Positions 60,263 to 64,000 of a stretch of 64,000 nucleotides of DNA are shown piece by piece (the stretch's first letter is position 1; every line of letters begins with the position of its first letter). The DNA is from Oceanobacillus alkalisoli (GTDB lineage: Bacteria > Bacillota > Bacilli > Bacillales > Amphibacillaceae): NCBI RefSeq assembly GCF_021556485.1, contig NZ_JAKGBW010000001.1, forward strand, positions 1 to 64,000. Direction: 5' to 3'. The notes under the pieces were generated by a model. It was not told the origin of the DNA and did no database searches. It saw only the letters and a program-made list of their open reading frames with translations. Position numbers and translations under genes: made by a program.

Positions 60263-63022
60263 ATGACAGATAAGATGTCGCGAGCGGCAAGAAGAAATAA
60301 GAAAACAACGAAAAAGAAAACATCGGGAAAACGACCCATATGGAAGACAATTCTCTTTACGATTCTCTTTATTGGATTGGCAGCGGGAATTGTCGGTGGA
60401 GCAGTTGGGATATATTGGATAGCTACTGCACCGGATCTCGATCCTGACAAATTGAATGTTCCCCTATCTTCTACATTAAATGATAAATACGGGGAACCCT
60501 TTACCACGTTGGAATTAGAGAATCGGGAACAGGTCAAATATGAAGATTTACCTCAAGTACTAATTGACGCTGTAGTTGCTACAGAAGATGCTCGTTTCTT
60601 TGAACATAAGGGAATTGATTTACGAAGACTGGGCGGCGCTATTGTCGCTAACATTACGGATGGGTTCGGCTCGCAAGGTGCAAGTACAATTACCCATCAG
60701 GTAGTAGAGAACTTTTTTCTATCCAATGAAAAGCAAATTAAATTAAAGGTGCAGGAACAGTGGCTCGCACTGCAACTTGAAAGAAAATATTCTAAAGAAG
60801 AAATTTTAGAAATGTATTTAAATAAAATTTTCTATGGAAATAATTCTTATGGCGTTGTAGCAGCAGCGAAATCCTATTTCGGTGTGGAAGATTTAAATGA
60901 TCTAACCTTGGCACAAGCGGCGATTTTAGCTGGATTACCACAACGGCCTACTGCATATAACCCATTCCGTGATCCAGAGCTTACAGCTTATCGGATGAAT
61001 ACGGTGCTTGATCTAATGGTACGCCATGGCAAGGTTACAGAAGAAGAAGCAAACGAGGCACGTGAAGTTGATATTATTGCAATGCTCGCAGAACCTGAGG
61101 AAAGCTCTACGAAATACGGTGCGTTTATCGATAAAGTGGCCGATGAAATCAGTGAGAAATTAGAAGGCATCAATATTTATACAGATGGTTTAAAAATCAA
61201 TACAACGCTTGATACAAATGCCCAGGAACGGGTTGAACTTCTATTAACAGATACGGAAGCTAACCCGCTGAATTATGGTAGTGATAATGTACAAGGTGCG
61301 ATTGTTGTTACCGATACGAAAACAGGTGCTATACAAGCAATTGGCGGACGTCGTAATAGTACGGGCAGTCAAGAATTGAACTATGCGATAGATAAAAGGC
61401 CTAATTTGCAACCTGGTTCCACAATTAAACCAATCATGTCTTACGGACCGGCAATAGAGTATGACAAGATTTCTACGTATCACCAAATCAATGACGATGC
61501 GCCATACCAAGGACCAGGAATGGAAAAACCGATTAACAATATCACCCGTACTTACTCTGGTTGGGTTAGCGCTCGGACAGCATTAAGTCAATCCCTGAAT
61601 GTTCCTGCGGTGAAACTTTTTGAAGAAGTAGGTGCAGACCGGGCGAAGAGTTTTGGTGAACAGCTTGGACTGGATATGCCAGATAACCTTTATGCTTCCG
61701 ATGCTATCGGCGGTGGTAGTTTAACTGTTACGCCGCTGGAAATGGCAAGTGCCTTCAGTGTGTTTGGTAACGGAGGAGTTTATACAGAACCATATGCTGT
61801 AGAATCAGTTGAATTCCCAGACGGAAGCACGGTTGAGCTTCGGCCGGATTCAGAACCAGCTATTGAAGACTACACGGCTTACATGATCACGGATATGTTG
61901 AAAACTGTCTTTACGGACGGAACATGGGCGTCTGGTAGCATGGGCGGTTTACCGGTAGCTGGTAAGACGGGAACAACGAACGTCGATGACGGTTCAGCGG
62001 GAGACCGCTGGTTTATAGGATATACGACCAACTACACTGTATCTACTTGGGTTGGTGAGAATATTGTAGATGGAAAACGAGTAGGACTTCCAGATTCGGT
62101 GGATTGGACGATCGCCCAGCAAATGTTCCGGGAAACGATGCTCCATGTGTCGGAAGGTATTGATACAGCCGATTTCCAACAACCAGATTCTGTTGTGAAA
62201 TTAGCGATCGAACGTGGAACAAATCCACCAGAGCTCGCAAGTGATCACACACCTGCCGCTCAAAAGGTTACCGAGCTATTCGTTCGGGGGTCTGAACCGA
62301 CAACAACATCGGAAAAATTTGATCAGCTTGATGCAGTTAACGGGCTGAATGCAACCTATAATGAAGATGATCATTCAATCCACGTGGAATGGGATTATAA
62401 CACGGATAGTGATGTCTCCTTTGCAGTGAGTGCGAGTGTTGATGGGGGCTCCATGCAGGAATTAGCGACAACAGAGGATATGTCCTTAGATATATCGGAA
62501 GTAGAAGCTGGGGCAAAATACACGATTCAAGTCGTAGCGATTAGCAACGAAAATAATTCCATAACAAGTGAGCCTGCATCCACATCGATTACGGTACCAG
62601 GTGGAGATGAGGAGGAAGAGGAAGAAAATATACCTCCAGTCTCTAGTCTAAGCGCAACGTATGTGGAAGACCAAGGAATAATCGATGTTTCATGGAATTA
62701 TGATGGTCCTCCCGCTGCTTTCGAAGTGACTGTCAACGGTGGACAAACGCAAACCGTACAGTCTCAAGGCATTGAGATAAGTGGTACATTCTCCCCTGGA
62801 GAAACCTATTCAATCAGTGTAACTCCAATTGGGCAAGAAGGTGACGTACGCGGCGATAGTCAATCAACATCTGTCAGCATACCACAAGCAGAAGAGCCAG
62901 AAGAACCAGAGGAAGAACCAGTAGAAGAGGCACCAGAACCAGAAGAAGATGAGGATGAAGGTGAAGAAGCACCACCTGAAGAGGATGAAACTCCCGATGA
63001 GGAAGAACAATCCGACGAATAA
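60263..63022 (+). CDS. ponA: Class A penicillin-binding protein 1 (PBP1)
   Basis: 919 aa bifunctional murein synthase. Basic cytoplasmic tail and one membrane helix (about 22-50). The glycosyltransferase domain (about 80-255) has ATEDARFFEHKGID and FGSQGASTITHQVVENF. The transpeptidase domain has GSTIKP (Ser-x-x-Lys, about 387), SQSLN and KTGTT (about 568). Two fibronectin-III-like modules (about 695-870) and a very acidic Pro/Glu tail follow. GGAGG lies 10 bases before ATG 60263. GpsB, encoded at 15.6 kb, is its known partner in Bacillus. Confidence 0.96.
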   Translation: MTDKMSRAARRNKKTTKKKTSGKRPIWKTILFTILFIGLAAGIVGGAVGIYWIATAPDLDPDKLNVPLSSTLNDKYGEPFTTLELENREQVKYEDLPQVLIDAVVATEDARFFEHKGIDLRRLGGAIVANITDGFGSQGASTITHQVVENFFLSNEKQIKLKVQEQWLALQLERKYSKEEILEMYLNKIFYGNNSYGVVAAAKSYFGVEDLNDLTLAQAAILAGLPQRPTAYNPFRDPELTAYRMNTVLDLMVRHGKVTEEEANEAREVDIIAMLAEPEESSTKYGAFIDKVADEISEKLEGINIYTDGLKINTTLDTNAQERVELLLTDTEANPLNYGSDNVQGAIVVTDTKTGAIQAIGGRRNSTGSQELNYAIDKRPNLQPGSTIKPIMSYGPAIEYDKISTYHQINDDAPYQGPGMEKPINNITRTYSGWVSARTALSQSLNVPAVKLFEEVGADRAKSFGEQLGLDMPDNLYASDAIGGGSLTVTPLEMASAFSVFGNGGVYTEPYAVESVEFPDGSTVELRPDSEPAIEDYTAYMITDMLKTVFTDGTWASGSMGGLPVAGKTGTTNVDDGSAGDRWFIGYTTNYTVSTWVGENIVDGKRVGLPDSVDWTIAQQMFRETMLHVSEGIDTADFQQPDSVVKLAIERGTNPPELASDHTPAAQKVTELFVRGSEPTTTSEKFDQLDAVNGLNATYNEDDHSIHVEWDYNTDSDVSFAVSASVDGGSMQELATTEDMSLDISEVEAGAKYTIQVVAISNENNSITSEPASTSITVPGGDEEEEEENIPPVSSLSATYVEDQGIIDVSWNYDGPPAAFEVTVNGGQTQTVQSQGIEISGTFSPGETYSISVTPIGQEGDVRGDSQSTSVSIPQAEEPEEPEEEPVEEAPEPEEDEDEGEEAPPEEDETPDEEEQSDE

Positions 63023-63045
63023 CAAGAAAGCAAAGAAGGAAAAAA

Positions 63046-63091
63046 GGAAAGCTTATCTGCATAGCGACAGATAAGCTTTCCTTTATTTTTT
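63046..63091. terminator. Bidirectional terminator between ponA and nth
   Basis: GGAAAGCTTATCTG / CAGATAAGCTTTCC perfect 14-bp stem with T-rich flank. Confidence 0.88.
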
Positions 63092-63096
63092 GCTCT

Positions 63097-63759
63097 CTAT
63101 TTCTTCTTTATTTCAAGCTTTCGCATCCGTTTTTTACCTTCTCGACAAAGATCAAGAAGTGGGCATTCCGGACAATTTGGATTTCTCGCTTTACAGTGGT
63201 ACCTTCCAAAAAAGATTAATCGGTGATGTGTCTCTGACCATTCTTCCCGCGGTATCTTCCGCATCAAGGTCTCTTCCACTTCCAGTACAGAATCCTTCCA
63301 GCGGCATATCCCTAATCGCTTGGACACCCGTTCCACATGAGTATCAACCGCGATCGCTGGCTCATTAAAAGCGATGGAAGCAACGACATTCGCTGTCTTT
63401 CTGCCGACCCCTGCCAGCTTCATGAGCTCTTCCTTTGTTTCAGGAACCTTCCCTCCATGTTTATCGATCAAAACGTGGCAAAGCTTTTGGATGTTCTTTG
63501 CCTTTGTACGATAAAGTCCGATTGAACGAATATCCTGCTGGAGTTCTTCCAGTGGTACCGCAATATAATCTTCAGGCGTTTTATATTTCTTAAATAAGTC
63601 TGCCGTAACTTTATTCACTAATTTATCCGTACATTGTGCGGATAATACAACGGCAATCAATAATTCGAAAGGGTTCGAGTGAACCAACTCGCCCTCCGCA
63701 TCAGGGAACATTTCTGCAATCGTATCTAATACATGTCTAATCTCTTTTAAATTCAGCAT
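63097..63759 (-). CDS. nth: Endonuclease III
   Basis: 220 aa DNA glycosylase/AP lyase for oxidised pyrimidines. Helix-hairpin-helix with catalytic Lys in KLAGVGRKTANVVAS, catalytic Asp in AVDTHVERVSKRLG, and the [4Fe-4S] ligands in CKARNPNCPECPLLDLC. It directly follows dnaD, as in B. subtilis; the ypoC gene found there is absent. Confidence 0.96.
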   Translation of the reverse strand: MLNLKEIRHVLDTIAEMFPDAEGELVHSNPFELLIAVVLSAQCTDKLVNKVTADLFKKYKTPEDYIAVPLEELQQDIRSIGLYRTKAKNIQKLCHVLIDKHGGKVPETKEELMKLAGVGRKTANVVASIAFNEPAIAVDTHVERVSKRLGICRWKDSVLEVEETLMRKIPREEWSETHHRLIFFGRYHCKARNPNCPECPLLDLCREGKKRMRKLEIKKK

Positions 63760-63763
63760 CTAA

Positions 63764-64000
63764 CTAGTCTTCCCCTTCCAGCCAGTTATAGTAGATCGAT
63801 GTATCTCTTTTTACTGTTTGAGCAGGCTGCTGGTTCACTTGCTGATGACTGTGAAACTTCCTGCTTGCATTTCTTGCTTGTTCAACAGAATGGATTCCTT
63901 TCTTCTTCCACTCCCGCAAGATACGATCAATATATTTAAAGTTTAATTTACCCATAAGTACTGATTCTCGAAGCCCTGCTTTAATTAATGCCGGACTGAT
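63764..64000 (-). CDS. dnaD: DnaD replication initiation protein, C-terminal part (continues beyond window)
   Basis: The last 78 residues of DnaD. The frame stays open to the right edge with ISPALIKAGLRESVLMGKLN, then YIDRILREWKKKGIHSVEQA, the DnaD C-terminal DNA-binding helix. It acts in primosome assembly at oriC. The stop is 4 bp before the nth start. Confidence 0.93.
   Translation of the reverse strand: MSPALIKAGLRESVLMGKLNFKYIDRILREWKKKGIHSVEQARNASRKFHSHQQVNQQPAQTVKRDTSIYYNWLEGED

Noticed and set aside
1-64000. CRISPR arrays and tRNA genes
   Set aside because: I looked for regularly spaced repeats and cloverleaf-like segments and saw none; the only recurring elements are the operators, att arms and short duplications listed.

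Overview
The window is about 64 kb of a low-GC Gram-positive chromosome from the family Bacillaceae. The gene order dnaD-nth / ponA-recU-yppE-like / gpsB-rnpB-ypsC-M32 peptidase follows the Bacillus subtilis ponA-gpsB neighbourhood. Adjacent ba3-type oxidase genes, twin tatA genes and a dispersed intergenic repeat fit an Oceanobacillus/Virgibacillus-like genus (inference). No species can be named from the sequence alone.

Host left flank (1-15.97 kb). Bases 1-2.0 kb hold the end of an unidentified gene, a phosphopantetheinyl transferase and a type II thioesterase. The last two look fused by a deletion, like the edge of a decayed NRPS or siderophore locus. Next come a ferredoxin, msrAB, a YqfQ/VrrA-like gene, an SOS-controlled yolD-like gene, yozE-like, tatC, two tatA genes, dfrA-thyA, an HD hydrolase, a cold-shock gene with a long leader, a three-gene ba3 oxidase operon, an M32 carboxypeptidase, ypsC, a 235-bp repeat, RNase P RNA and gpsB.

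Prophage (about 15.97-56.5 kb). A complete-looking HK97-type siphoprophage sits directly upstream of gpsB. It is bounded by a 15-bp identical att core inside about 72 bp of diverged similarity. The integrase is at the right end. The immunity region (50.5-51.9 kb) has a CI-like repressor, a Cro-like regulator and four 17-bp operators. Leftward early genes encode a DnaD-like initiator, a G39P-like loader and a DnaB helicase, then ArpU. The late operon runs terminase, portal, protease, capsid, connectors, tail tube, G/GT chaperone with a -1 frameshift site, tape measure, Dit, Tal, holin and amidase. Accessory cargo comprises: a DEAH-helicase plus 87-aa protein cassette with its own terminator; a Panacea-type antitoxin plus four-helix membrane protein; two lipoproteins with a shared 5' module; a membrane protein wedged between Dit and Tal; and an SOS-driven yolD pair. 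One late gene (collagen-like head fibre) carries an in-frame stop.

Right flank (56.5-64 kb). A Cys-rich mini-protein, a second endolysin with three CW_7-type repeats and a possible holin remnant lie outside the inferred attR. Then come cdd, yppE-like, a short hypothetical, recU-ponA, nth and the 3' end of dnaD.

The most notable inferences are that attP carries its own copy of the gpsB promoter, so integration would keep gpsB expressed, and that the helicase cassette and the Panacea module are candidate phage-defence or exclusion systems.
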